Origin: JBCBTJ01 sp964597685
Lineage (GTDB): Bacteria > Pseudomonadota > Alphaproteobacteria > Caulobacterales > Hyphomonadaceae
Reading direction: 5' to 3'
Assembly: GCA_964597685.1 (NCBI GenBank)
Contig: CAZQZC010000062.1
Location: 1 to 15,039, forward strand
DNA length: 15,039 nucleotides
In this document: piece by piece, positions 1 to 6,962 of the stretch
Layout of the letters: each line of letters starts with the position of its first letter
Numbering within the stretch: position 1 is the first letter of the stretch
Notes under the pieces: generated by a model
Told to the model about the DNA's origin: nothing
The model's input: the letters and a program-made list of their open reading frames with translations, nothing else
The model's database searches: none
Translations under genes and position numbers: made by a program

Positions 1-241
1 ATCACGCCGATGGCCGTTTCCGGCGAATTCCTGCCTATGCCCGAGCGTCCGTTTTTAGGGCGTTTTAAGTCGCCCGCTTACGTCGCCCGTGCCGCGCTGC
101 CGGAAGCGGTCAAATCGGGGCCTCCAAGATCCCCGACCTGCAGCGCGCACGAAGGACCCCGGCAAGCTCGCCTTGACTTCTTGGGTCCCGCTCGTCATAG
201 AGCGCGATCTTGTCGAACACACCGCCTAGAGAGCGCCCGCC
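1..241. other. Leader region before rpmG, no gene recognised
   Basis: No reading frame here gives a recognisable protein. One + strand frame stays open from the left edge to about 249 but runs into the rpmG start in another frame and resembles nothing I know. The other two + frames stop within the first 70 bases, so a short 3' end of an upstream gene could end there. A weak dyad, TCGGGG at 115-120 against CCCCGA at 131-136, has no following T-run. The region most likely holds the rpmG promoter and 5' leader. Confidence 0.4.
173..201 (+). promoter_or_regulatory. Possible sigma-70-type promoter of rpmG
   Basis: A TTGACT hexamer at 173-178 is followed, after a 17-base spacer, by CATAGA at 196-201. 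The -35 matches the consensus well, the -10 only at three of six positions. A start of transcription near 208 would leave a leader of about 34 bases before the rpmG ATG. This is inferred from sequence pattern only. Confidence 0.3.
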
Positions 242-409
242 ATGGCTAAGCCCGCAACGATTAAAATCCGCCTGAACTCCACTGCGGGCACGGGTTTCTT
301 CTACGTCACGAAGAAAAACCCCCGCAACATCACAGAAAAGCTGACGCTGCGCAAATACGACCCGATCGCGCGCAAGCATGTCGAGTTTAAAGAAGGCAAG
401 ATCAAGTAA
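242..409 (+). CDS. rpmG: 50S ribosomal protein L33
   Basis: Encodes a 55-residue basic protein, the usual size for bacterial L33, a small protein of the large ribosomal subunit near the E site. The sequence begins MAKPATIKIRLNSTAGTGFF and continues with YVTKKNPRN and a Lys/Arg-rich tail, which is typical of the alphaproteobacterial form. The zinc-binding CxxC pairs of C+ type L33 are absent, so this is the cysteine-free (C-) form. The ORF was found by reading the sequence directly. It stands alone on the + strand and converges with pleD, with only 20 bases between the two stop codons. The start is fixed by the conserved MAKP opening; only a weak purine stretch (GAGAG) precedes it. Identification is firm. 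Confidence 0.95.
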   Translation: MAKPATIKIRLNSTAGTGFFYVTKKNPRNITEKLTLRKYDPIARKHVEFKEGKIK

Positions 410-422
410 CGGCGCGAGGCGG

Positions 423-440
423 GCGCGGCTCAGGCTGCGC
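423..440. terminator. Hairpin between the convergent ends of rpmG and pleD
   Basis: A 7-bp stem (GCGCGGC at 423-429 with GCTGCGC at 434-440, one G-T wobble) closes a TCAG loop and spans the pleD stop codon at 430-432. It lies just after the rpmG stop and could slow transcription from both sides, but neither strand has a following T-run, so a classical intrinsic terminator is doubtful. Confidence 0.3.
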
Positions 441-1791
441 GGCCTTCGACCCGGTTGCGGCCCTGGGACTTCGCCCGGTAAAGCGCGTCGTCGGCGCGCT
501 CCAGCAGCGTTCGCCCCGTTTCGCCGGCGCCCTGGAAGGTGGCGACCCCCGCGCTCACCGTTACGCGCAACCCGTCGCCGCCGCAGCCGATGTCGAAGGT
601 CTCCGACGCGACGGCGTCGCGCACCCGTTCGGCCACGATCGTCGCAACGTCGCCCGGCGTGTCCGGCATCACGATGATGAATTCCTCTCCGCCCTGGCGA
701 CAGACCACGTCGCTTGGCCGAACATTGGCCGTCAGGCGTTGCGCGAACTCCTTTAAGACCACGTCCCCCGCGACGTGCCCGTAGACGTCGTTGACCCGTT
801 TGAAGTGGTCGATATCGAGCACGGCGAGGGAAAACGGCGCTCCGCCGATCGCCGCGCGGTGCAGCCATTTGTCGATCGACGCGGCCATGTAGCGGCGATT
901 GTGCAATCCCGTCAGCGGATCAATGACCGAGAGCTCAAGCCCCAGATCGACGCGGCGGCGCAGAATGTCGACATAGCGCTTGCGCCGCGCCTGGGTCTTG
1001 ACCCGCGCCAGCAATTCCTGGGTGTCGACGGGGGTGAAAATAACGTCGCTCGCCCCGATTTTGAGGGCGCGGCTGGCGCGGTCGCGGTCGGCGGGATCGG
1101 CGGCGACGATGATCGACAGGGCCCGCGTCCGCTCGTCAATCCGAAAGCGGGCGCACAAGCGCAACGGATCGAAGCTTTCCGCATCCAGCGAAATGATCAC
1201 GACGTCGCCGGACTCTCCCTGGTCGGCCAAGCCGACTTCGTGAAAGGAGGCGGCCGCATGGCCCGCCTGGCGGAGCGTCTCGCAGAGGCGATTGGCGGCG
1301 CGCGGGTTCTCGTCGACAACAATGATATTGACCCGGCGATTGAGCGTTCCGAGATCGACGTCGTCGAACACGCCGGCCGTCAGTCCGCGCGCCTCCCGTT
1401 CGCGCAATTCCTCCGCGACGGCGTTATAGCGCATCAGCGCTTCGATCCGCGTCATCAGCTCGAAATCGTTGAACGGCTTGGTGACAAAGTCTTCCGCGCC
1501 GGCCTCTAGCCCGCGGATGCGGTGCTCGGGTTCGCTGAGCGCGGTGACCATCACAACCGGGATCAGCATGGTCGCCGGGTTGGCTTTCAACCGACGACAA
1601 ACCTCGTATCCGTCGAGGCCCGGCATCATGACGTCCAGCAGGATGATGTCCGGGTCTTGGGCGGAGACGATCTCCAGCGCCTCGTCGCCGTTCGCCGCCA
1701 GGAGCACGTCGAAGTAGCGCGCCTCCAGCTTCGCCTGCAGCAGGCGACGGTTCGCTTCGATATCATCGACAACCAGGATCCGCGCGCTCAT
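430..1791 (-). CDS. pleD: PleD-type diguanylate cyclase response regulator
   Basis: A 453-residue protein with the REC-REC-GGDEF layout of Caulobacter PleD (454 residues). PleD makes cyclic di-GMP from two GTP when phosphorylated and acts at the stalked cell pole. The first REC domain (about 1-120) keeps the phospho-acceptor D53 in ILLDVMMPG and the switch lysine K105 (TKPF). The second REC (about 153-270) is degenerate, with FTP where KP is expected, as in the adaptor domain of PleD. The GGDEF domain (about 285-450) has an active GGEEF motif at 367-371, and the inhibitory I-site RxxD (R358, D361) lies five residues before it, so product feedback inhibition is expected. The start overlaps the divK stop as ATGA (1788-1791), with AGAGG inside the end of divK as ribosome-binding site, implying translational coupling. 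Role in cell-cycle control is inferred from the family. Confidence 0.95.
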   Translation of the reverse strand: MSARILVVDDIEANRRLLQAKLEARYFDVLLAANGDEALEIVSAQDPDIILLDVMMPGLDGYEVCRRLKANPATMLIPVVMVTALSEPEHRIRGLEAGAEDFVTKPFNDFELMTRIEALMRYNAVAEELREREARGLTAGVFDDVDLGTLNRRVNIIVVDENPRAANRLCETLRQAGHAAASFHEVGLADQGESGDVVIISLDAESFDPLRLCARFRIDERTRALSIIVAADPADRDRASRALKIGASDVIFTPVDTQELLARVKTQARRKRYVDILRRRVDLGLELSVIDPLTGLHNRRYMAASIDKWLHRAAIGGAPFSLAVLDIDHFKRVNDVYGHVAGDVVLKEFAQRLTANVRPSDVVCRQGGEEFIIVMPDTPGDVATIVAERVRDAVASETFDIGCGGDGLRVTVSAGVATFQGAGETGRTLLERADDALYRAKSQGRNRVEGRAA

Positions 1792-2177
1792 GCCGCCTCT
1801 CGCCCAATGAGGTCTTTAACCGCGCGGATGAAAGAGCCGATCTGGATCGGCTTCGACAAATACCCCTCGCAGCCCGCTTCGCGGACGCGGTCTTCATCGG
1901 CGCGCATCGCAAACGCCGTTACGGCGAGGACCGGAATGTGCGCCAAACCCTCATCCTTCTTGAGGATGCGCGTCACGTCGAGCCCCGACATTTCGGGCAA
2001 TTGAATGTCCATAATGATGAGGTCGAGCGTTTCCGCGCGCGCAATCTCGAGCGCGGCGGCGCCGTCGGTCGCGCGAAGCGCCTGATAGCCATAGGCGTCA
2101 AGCAAGTCGCAGAAGAGCCGCATGTTCAGCTCGTTGTCTTCGACCACGAGAACGGATTTTTGAGCCTGCGCCGCCAT
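1788..2177 (-). CDS. divK: DivK single-domain response regulator
   Basis: A 129-residue stand-alone receiver domain. The acidic pocket VVEDN, the phospho-acceptor D57 in MDIQLPEMSGLDVT, the switch Thr/Ala in VTAFAM and the lysine in SKPI are all present. The stretches EDNELNM, MDIQLPE and LAHIPV..AVTAFAM match Caulobacter DivK closely, apart from a four-residue longer N terminus. DivK is phosphorylated by DivJ, dephosphorylated by PleC, and acts through DivL and CckA to lower CtrA activity and allow replication; those partners are not in this window. The ATG at 2177 is preceded by GGAAGG with a short spacer, a good ribosome-binding site. It is the first gene of a two-gene unit with pleD. A CtrA-like box lies about 65-80 bases upstream. 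Confidence 0.95.
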   Translation of the reverse strand: MAAQAQKSVLVVEDNELNMRLFCDLLDAYGYQALRATDGAAALEIARAETLDLIIMDIQLPEMSGLDVTRILKKDEGLAHIPVLAVTAFAMRADEDRVREAGCEGYLSKPIQIGSFIRAVKDLIGREAA

Positions 2178-2240
2178 CGCCTTCCGCCGTATTGCGAGTC
2201 GGGACGAACCCCGATCCGGGTATTGGTTGGCCGAATAGTC

Positions 2241-2255
2241 TTAATCCTTATTTAC
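2241..2255. promoter_or_regulatory. CtrA-like binding box between divK and dinB
   Basis: The sequence TTAA (2241-2244), seven bases, TTAC (2252-2255) differs at one position from the CtrA consensus TTAA-N7-TTAA. It sits in the divergent region, about 64 bases from the divK start and about 36-50 from the dinB starts, in the only AT-rich patch there. A GAGTC (GANTC, the CcrM methylation target) lies at 2196-2200 on the divK side. The placement is suggestive because DivK acts on CtrA activity, but the match is by eye. Confidence 0.35.
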
Positions 2256-2305
2256 GCTCAGGCAGCGCGGCTTGCGCAGCTTGTCGAAAAATGAAACCAA
2301 AACAC

Positions 2306-3586
2306 ATGACGACGCTCTGTCGCGACTGCGTCAGCCTCGCCGAAACGCCCGCGGCCGCGTGTTCGAACTGCGGCGGCGCGCGATGGGTGTCGCACCCCAA
2401 GCTTGAAACGCTCAGCGTCGCGCATATCGACTGCGACGCGTTTTTCGCGGCGATCGAGAAACGCGACAATCCAAGCCTGCGCGACAAGCCGGTGATTGTG
2501 GGGGGCGGCCGGCGCGGCGTCGTGTCGACCTGTTGTTACATCGCCCGATTGTACGGCGTGCGCTCGGCGATGCCGATGTTCAAGGCGCTCAAGGCCTGCC
2601 CCGAGGCCATGGTGGTGAAGCCGAATTACGAAAAGTACGTTGCGGCCGCGAAAATCTTGCGCGCACGAATGGAGGCGCTGACGCCGCTTGTTCAGCCGGT
2701 CTCGATCGACGAGGCGTATCTCGATCTTTCGGGCACGACGCGGATCAACGCCGCCCCGCCGGCCGGCGCGCTGGCGCAATTGGCGATCGACATCGAACGG
2801 GATGTCGGGATCACAGTGTCCATTGGATTGTCGGAGAATCGGTTCCTCGCCAAGATGGCGAGCGAGTTGGACAAGCCGCGCGGCTTCGCTGTGCTGTCGC
2901 TTGAAGACGCGCCCGCCCACCTCGCCCCGCTGAAGCCCGGAGCGATCCATGGCGTCGGCCCGAAATTCGCCGCCAAGCTGGAGCGGGACGGCATCAAGAC
3001 GATCGCCGACCTCCAGGCGGCGGAGGTGAAAACGCTCATCCGGCGCTATGGGGAGACAGGCCTCTGGCTCCATGAGCGCGCCTTTGGCCGCGACAACAGG
3101 CCGGTCGATCCGGACGGCGAACGCAAAAGCGTTTCATCGGAGACGACGTTCGACTCCGACCTTCGAGACGGCCCAGCCCTCGAGGACCGCCTGTGGACCT
3201 TGTGCGTCAAAACGGCGGATCGAGCCAAAGCGTCCGGCGTCGAGGGCTCGGTCGTCACTCTGAAACTCAAGCGCGCAGACTTCCAGACCATTACGCGCCG
3301 AACCTCGATCCAACAGCCCACGCAGCTCGCCCAGACCCTGTTCCGCGCCGCCCTGCCCTTGCTGAAACGCGAAATCGGGCCGGCCTACAGATTGATCGGC
3401 ATTGGTCTGTCGACGTTAAGCGACGCCCAGGGCGACGCGCGCGATCTGATCGACCCCAGCGTCGCAAAGCGCGCCGCGGCTGAACGGGCCGCCGACGCCG
3501 CCCGCGCGAAGTTCGGCTCAGACGCTGTGATGACGGGACGCGCCGCCCGTCTTCAGCGCTTGCGCGAGCCCCAGGCGAAGGAGTAG
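2306..3586 (+). CDS. dinB: DNA polymerase IV (Y family) with N-terminal zinc ribbon
   Basis: A 426-residue Y-family polymerase if started at the ATG at 2306; the ATG at 2291 would add five residues. Neither start has a clear ribosome-binding site. A still longer frame from 2192 would run through the divK promoter and is unlikely. Residues 5-22 carry two CxxC pairs (C5/C8 and C19/C22), a small zinc-ribbon-like extension known in alphaproteobacterial DinB. The catalytic core follows: SVAHIDCDAFFAAIEKR with metal ligand D42 and steric-gate F47, then VSIDEAYLD with D135 and E136. HhH-type residues AIHGVGPKFAAKL and the little-finger domain follow. It bypasses DNA lesions with low fidelity. I see no obvious beta-clamp-binding motif at the C terminus. 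It starts the + strand run that continues into ridA. Confidence 0.93.
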   Translation: MTTLCRDCVSLAETPAAACSNCGGARWVSHPKLETLSVAHIDCDAFFAAIEKRDNPSLRDKPVIVGGGRRGVVSTCCYIARLYGVRSAMPMFKALKACPEAMVVKPNYEKYVAAAKILRARMEALTPLVQPVSIDEAYLDLSGTTRINAAPPAGALAQLAIDIERDVGITVSIGLSENRFLAKMASELDKPRGFAVLSLEDAPAHLAPLKPGAIHGVGPKFAAKLERDGIKTIADLQAAEVKTLIRRYGETGLWLHERAFGRDNRPVDPDGERKSVSSETTFDSDLRDGPALEDRLWTLCVKTADRAKASGVEGSVVTLKLKRADFQTITRRTSIQQPTQLAQTLFRAALPLLKREIGPAYRLIGIGLSTLSDAQGDARDLIDPSVAKRAAAERAADAARAKFGSDAVMTGRAARLQRLREPQAKE

Positions 3587-3624
3587 CGACAATGACGCGC
3601 GATAGCCAAGGAGCCCGACAATGA
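3578..3624 (+). promoter_or_regulatory. Duplicated ribosome-binding site with 10-codon mini-ORF before ridA
   Basis: The end of dinB carries AAGGAG (3578-3583), followed eight bases later by ATG at 3592. That ATG opens a 10-codon frame, MTRDSQGARQ, whose TGA (3622-3624) overlaps the ridA ATG (3621-3623) as ATGA. A second AAGGAG lies at 3608-3613 inside the mini-ORF and serves ridA. The two modules resemble each other (AAGGAG, a short spacer ending GACA, then ATGACG), suggesting a local duplication of about 30 bases. It may couple ridA translation to dinB or to the mini-ORF. Confidence 0.5.
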
Positions 3625-4079
3625 CGACACCGGAAGCCCGCCTTGAAGACCTCGGCGTTGTCTTGCCTGAACCCATGAAGGCGGTCGCCAATTATGTGCC
3701 GTTCGTCGTCGCCGGCGGCTTTCTCTACGTATCCGGCCAGGTCAGCGTCGGCCCCGACGGCCCGGTCAGGGGCCGGCTGGGAGAGACGATGGATCTTGAG
3801 GCCGGCAAGGCGGCGGCGCGGCTCTGCGGCGTCAACCTGATCGCCCAGTGCAAGGCCGCCTTGGAGGATCTCAGCCGCTTGAAGCGCGTTGTGAAGCTTG
3901 GCGGCTTCGTCAACGCGGCGCCGGATTTTGTCGACATTCCCCAGGTGGTGAACGGCTGCTCCGACCTGATGGTCGACGTGTTCGCAGAGGCCGGACGGCA
4001 CGCCCGGTCCGCCGTCGCTTGCCCCACGCTGCCCCTCGGCGTCGCCGTCGAGGTGGACGGCGTCTTCGAAATCGGCTGA
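3621..4079 (+). CDS. RidA family (YjgF/YER057c/UK114) protein
   Basis: A 152-residue RidA-like protein. Canonical RidA forms trimers and hydrolyses reactive enamine/imine intermediates such as 2-aminoacrylate released by PLP enzymes. The fold is visible from LYVSGQVSVGPDG and LEDLSRLKRVVKLGGFVN through to the C-terminal segment with R129 and E144. These two residues have the same spacing (15) as the substrate-binding Arg105 and catalytic-site Glu120 of E. coli RidA, so deaminase activity is plausible. It is longer than the roughly 130 residues of true RidA and belongs to the longer subgroup often called RidA family or endoribonuclease L-PSP-like. The start has a perfect AAGGAG seven bases upstream. 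The gene is four bases from the following phosphodiesterase gene and is probably cotranscribed with it. Confidence 0.88.
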   Translation: MTTPEARLEDLGVVLPEPMKAVANYVPFVVAGGFLYVSGQVSVGPDGPVRGRLGETMDLEAGKAAARLCGVNLIAQCKAALEDLSRLKRVVKLGGFVNAAPDFVDIPQVVNGCSDLMVDVFAEAGRHARSAVACPTLPLGVAVEVDGVFEIG

Positions 4080-4083
4080 CGCC

Positions 4084-4812
4084 GTGTCGACCGGCTTTCC
4101 CCTCGGCGATTTCGCCTACGCCCATCGCGGATTGTGGTCGCCGAACGGTCCGCCGGAGAATTCCCTAGCCGCCTTCGAGGCCGCGGCGAAGGCGGGGTGC
4201 GGCGCGGAACTGGACGTCCGCTTGTCGGCCGACGGCGCGGTGGTCGTCTTCCACGATCCCGTTCTCGACCGCATGACGGAGGCCTCAGGCCTTGTCCCCA
4301 TGACCGCGTCAGCTGAACTGACGGCGCTGACGCTTGCGGGCTCGAGAGAGCGCATTCCCACCCTGGCGGACGTCCTCGACATGTGGCCGAGTGATTTGCC
4401 GCTCTTGATCGAATTGAAGACCGACGGCGCGCCGGCGCCCTTGGCGGAGGCCGTGATGCGGATTCTAGCGGACTTTCGCGGTTTGGCGGCGGTGATGAGT
4501 TTCGATACCGAAGCCGCCCTCGGCTGCGCCCTCGCCGGGCATGTCGCCGGCCTCCTCGTCGAGCCTTCGTCGATGGCCGGAGAAGCCGCGTTTCGCGAGA
4601 AACTGGCGCGCGCCGATGGTTCGGACTTCACCTTCGCCGCCATCCACAAATCCGACATTGCTGAAGACCGTCGCGCTGTCGCAACGCGAAACCCCGTCGC
4701 GGTTTGGACGATCGACCGAGAAGAGGACCTCAACGCCGTTTCGGCCCACGTGGACGCAATTATTTTCGAGAACCTTGACCCGGCCCTCGCCAGGCCAGGC
4801 CCCGCGTTCTAG
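4084..4812 (+). CDS. Glycerophosphodiester phosphodiesterase family protein
   Basis: A 242-residue GDPD-type TIM barrel, near the usual size. These enzymes hydrolyse glycerophosphodiesters from phospholipid turnover to glycerol 3-phosphate and an alcohol. The signature residues are all there: AHRG with H14 and R15, PEN with E25, the metal ligands E42 and D44 in AELDVRLS, H57 in VFHDP, and E110/K112 in IELKTD. The C-terminal VAVWTIDREEDL is the family's last barrel strand. No signal peptide is evident, so a cytoplasmic enzyme is expected. Translation starts at a GTG four bases after the ridA stop, without a visible ribosome-binding site, so coupling to ridA is likely. True substrate is not determined by sequence. 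Confidence 0.9.
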   Translation: MSTGFPLGDFAYAHRGLWSPNGPPENSLAAFEAAAKAGCGAELDVRLSADGAVVVFHDPVLDRMTEASGLVPMTASAELTALTLAGSRERIPTLADVLDMWPSDLPLLIELKTDGAPAPLAEAVMRILADFRGLAAVMSFDTEAALGCALAGHVAGLLVEPSSMAGEAAFREKLARADGSDFTFAAIHKSDIAEDRRAVATRNPVAVWTIDREEDLNAVSAHVDAIIFENLDPALARPGPAF

Positions 4813-4822
4813 TTTGCCGCCT

Positions 4823-5986
4823 ATGGATGACACGGCGCTCCGGATTACGGTCGCCCAAGGCTTGTCGGATGTGAACCGGGCGGCCTGGGACGCCGTCGCC
4901 AATCCGCCGGGGGAGCGGTTCGATCCCTTTCTATCGTGGGACTTCCTTGAAGCGCTGGAGCGCTCCGGCGCGGCGCAGCCGGGTTCAGGATGGACGCCGC
5001 TTCACCTCCTCATCGAAGCGCCGGACGGAGGCCTGCGCGCCGCCATGCCGCTATACGCGAAGACCCATTCCCAGGGCGAGTTCGTGTTCGACCATGGCTG
5101 GGCCGACGCGCTGGAGCGGGCCGGCGGGCGGTATTACCCGAAATTGCTGTCAGCCGTTCCGTTTACGCCCGTTGCGGGCCGACGCCGCCTGGTCCCCGAC
5201 GGGCCCGACGCGCACCGCCTGAAGCTTGCGCTGCTCTCAGGCGCGGTGCAGCTGGCCGCCGACAACAATATGTCGTCGCTGCACCTGAATTTTGTCGAAG
5301 GCGACGAGGCCGAGCGCCTGGCCGAAGACGGCCTCCTGCGCCGCACCGACCAGCAATTCCATTGGTTCAACGACGGGTACGAGGGCTTTGACGACTTCCT
5401 CGCCGCGCTCTCCTCCTCGAAGCGCAAAAACCTCCGCAAGGAGCGAGCGAAAGCACAGGACGGCCTCAGATTTGAACACATCACCGGCGACGCGCTGACC
5501 GAAGATCACTGGGACGCGTTTTATCATTTCTACATGGACACCGGGGCCCGCAAATGGGGCTCGCCATACCTCAACCGAACGACGTTCTCGATCTTGGGCG
5601 AACGGATGGCGGACAAGCTGCTGCTCGTCCTGGCTTATGACGGCGCGACGCCCATCGCCGGCGCGTTGAACCTGATTGGATCGGACACGCTCTATGGCCG
5701 CTATTGGGGCTGCGTCGATCCGCGGCCCATGCTGCATTTCGAGACCTGCTATTACCAGGCGATCGACTTCGCCATCGCAAACGGCCTCAAGGTCGTCGAA
5801 GCCGGAGCCCAAGGCGGACACAAGCTCGCGCGCGGATATGTTCCGGTGGAGACGCATTCGGCCCATTGGATCGCCCATGGCGGCCTGCGCGACGCCGTAG
5901 AGGCCTATCTTGAGCGTGAGCGCGCCGCGGTCGCCGAAGATCTGGACTATCTCGCCGAGCGCACGCCGTTTAAGAAAGACGGATAA
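4823..5986 (+). CDS. FemAB/GNAT-like predicted N-acyltransferase (COG3146 type)
   Basis: A 387-residue protein of the family sometimes annotated as peptidogalycan biosynthesis protein or GNAT N-acetyltransferase. The family features seen are FLSWDFLEALERSGA near residue 40, RAAMPLYAKTHSQGEFVFDHGWADA, then YPKLLSAVPFTPV, and the late block ALNLIGSDTLYGRYWG followed by LHFETCYYQAIDFAI and EAGAQGGHKLARGY. FemAB-like enzymes transfer aminoacyl or acyl groups, but the substrate of this branch is unknown to me. The frame stays open for 94 codons upstream across the end of the phosphodiesterase gene. The ATG at 4823 is chosen because homologous sequence begins near it and it follows the previous stop by ten bases. 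No clear ribosome-binding site is visible. Confidence 0.85.
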   Translation: MDDTALRITVAQGLSDVNRAAWDAVANPPGERFDPFLSWDFLEALERSGAAQPGSGWTPLHLLIEAPDGGLRAAMPLYAKTHSQGEFVFDHGWADALERAGGRYYPKLLSAVPFTPVAGRRRLVPDGPDAHRLKLALLSGAVQLAADNNMSSLHLNFVEGDEAERLAEDGLLRRTDQQFHWFNDGYEGFDDFLAALSSSKRKNLRKERAKAQDGLRFEHITGDALTEDHWDAFYHFYMDTGARKWGSPYLNRTTFSILGERMADKLLLVLAYDGATPIAGALNLIGSDTLYGRYWGCVDPRPMLHFETCYYQAIDFAIANGLKVVEAGAQGGHKLARGYVPVETHSAHWIAHGGLRDAVEAYLERERAAVAEDLDYLAERTPFKKDG

Positions 5987-6011
5987 GCCGCGAGACGGGA
6001 AAGGTGACGCG

Positions 6012-6446
6012 ATGAGCCTGCACGGCGTCTACGATCCGGACAATATCTTCGCCAAGATGCTGCGGGGCGAGATCCCGTGCGTGAAAGTGTTCGAAGACGA
6101 GATCGCGCTCGCCTTCATGGACATCTTCCCCCAGGCGCGCGGCCACACGCTTGTCATCCCGAAAGGCGTCGAGGCGCGCAATTTCCTGGAGATGCCGGCC
6201 GACAGGCTGGGGCCGTACATGCAAAGGGTCCAGCGCGTGGCCGCAGCGGTCGAGGCGGGGTTGAAGCCGGACGGCTTGTTGGTCACCCAATTCAACGGAA
6301 CGCCAGCCGGCCAGACCGTGTTCCACCTCCATTTCCACATCATCCCGCGCTATGACGGGGAAGCGCTGAAGGGCCACGGCGCGGGCGGCCAAGCGGAGCC
6401 TGCGGACTTGGAAGCGATCGCCGCGGCGATCCGGGCGGCGCTTTAG
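6012..6446 (+). CDS. HIT family hydrolase
   Basis: A 144-residue histidine triad protein, the standard length for Hint-like members, which hydrolyse or transfer nucleotidyl groups from substrates such as AMP-linked amines. The triad is HLHFHII with H105, H107 and H109; H107 is the expected nucleophile. The N-terminal stretch NIFAKMLRGEIP and the block GHTLVIPKGVEARNF are characteristic of the family. The frame is open upstream, but the ATG at 6012 fits the conserved N terminus and has GGAAAGGTG about seven bases before it. It closes the + strand run after the FemAB-like gene, 25 bases away. Its TAG overlaps the stop codon of the facing tfoX-like gene. Confidence 0.93.
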   Translation: MSLHGVYDPDNIFAKMLRGEIPCVKVFEDEIALAFMDIFPQARGHTLVIPKGVEARNFLEMPADRLGPYMQRVQRVAAAVEAGLKPDGLLVTQFNGTPAGQTVFHLHFHIIPRYDGEALKGHGAGGQAEPADLEAIAAAIRAAL

Positions 6447-6793
6447 CGGCGGGTCTTTGTCGTCGACTTACGTTTGAGCGCCACGTCGAGGGCTCGGCGG
6501 CCCCATGCGCTCGCCTCCTCAGGATCGTCGAGCGCCGACGGCGGCAAGCTGAGATAGCCCATGTCGGCCTGCGCGCCGGTGGACGGCCGCGTATAGCGGA
6601 AGGGCTCGCACCCCTCAGCCTCGAGTTCAGAGCGAAGGGCGTCGTCGGCCTTCACGTAGATCACGTCGTCCGCGATCAGGGCGAACATGACATCGCCGGC
6701 GAAGACGCCCGCCCCGCCGAACATGCGCCTCACGCGAACGGGCCCCAGCTCTTCGAACAGCTCGACGACGAAATCATGGAACGGATCGGCCAT
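6443..6793 (-). CDS. TfoX/Sxy N-terminal domain protein
   Basis: A 116-residue protein matching the N-terminal domain of TfoX/Sxy. Typical segments are ELFEELGPVRVRRMFGGAGVF, MFALIADDVIYVKAD and FRYTRP followed by MGYLSLPP. The C-terminal TfoX domain found in the competence regulator is missing, as in many short alphaproteobacterial homologues, so a competence role should not be assumed. Function unknown. The ATG at 6793 has no strong ribosome-binding site, and the upstream region is cut by the assembly gap 17 bases further on. The TAA stop shares bases with the TAG of the converging HIT gene (6443-6446). Confidence 0.85.
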   Translation of the reverse strand: MADPFHDFVVELFEELGPVRVRRMFGGAGVFAGDVMFALIADDVIYVKADDALRSELEAEGCEPFRYTRPSTGAQADMGYLSLPPSALDDPEEASAWGRRALDVALKRKSTTKTRR

Positions 6794-6810
6794 GACATGA
6801 GGCTAGAGCC

Positions 6811-6910
6811 NNNNNNNNNNNNNNNNNNNNNNNNNNNNNNNNNNNNNNNNNNNNNNNNNNNNNNNNNNNNNNNNNNNNNNNNNNNNNNNNNNNNNNNNNN
6901 NNNNNNNNNN
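6811..6910. other. Assembly gap of 100 N
   Basis: Exactly 100 unresolved bases separate the tfoX-like gene from hemB. The round number suggests a scaffolding placeholder, so the real distance is unknown and a small gene or the hemB promoter may be hidden here. Confidence 0.97.
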
Positions 6911-6915
6911 CCAAT

Positions 6916-6940
6916 CGCGCCGGCGGCTTGCGCCGACGCG
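6916..6940 (+). repeat. Strong GC hairpin beside the gap, upstream of hemB
   Basis: CGCGCCGGCG (6916-6925) can pair with CGCCGACGCG (6931-6940) around a five-base loop, giving nine pairs and one C-A mismatch. It begins six bases after the gap and ends 22 bases before the hemB ATG. It may be a leader structure or a terminator stem and may also have helped cause the assembly break. Confidence 0.45.
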
Positions 6941-6962
6941 CCGAAGATGGAAACTGCCGGCC

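Noticed and set aside
10..249. 79-codon + strand frame before rpmG
   Set aside because: It overlaps the rpmG start in another frame, has no ribosome-binding site and no resemblance to a known protein.
775..1509. Long + strand open frame (244 codons) inside pleD
   Set aside because: It lies opposite pleD, whose protein is unmistakable; GC-rich codons often leave the complementary frame open. The translation resembles no family.
2192..2305. Extended N terminus of dinB from the ATG at 2192
   Set aside because: It would run through the divergent promoter region and the CtrA-like box, and the added residues look like translated non-coding sequence.
2200..2305. LexA (GTTC-N7-GTTC) site upstream of dinB
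   Set aside because: GTTC occurs once on the - strand near 2206-2209 but lacks a second half at the right spacing.
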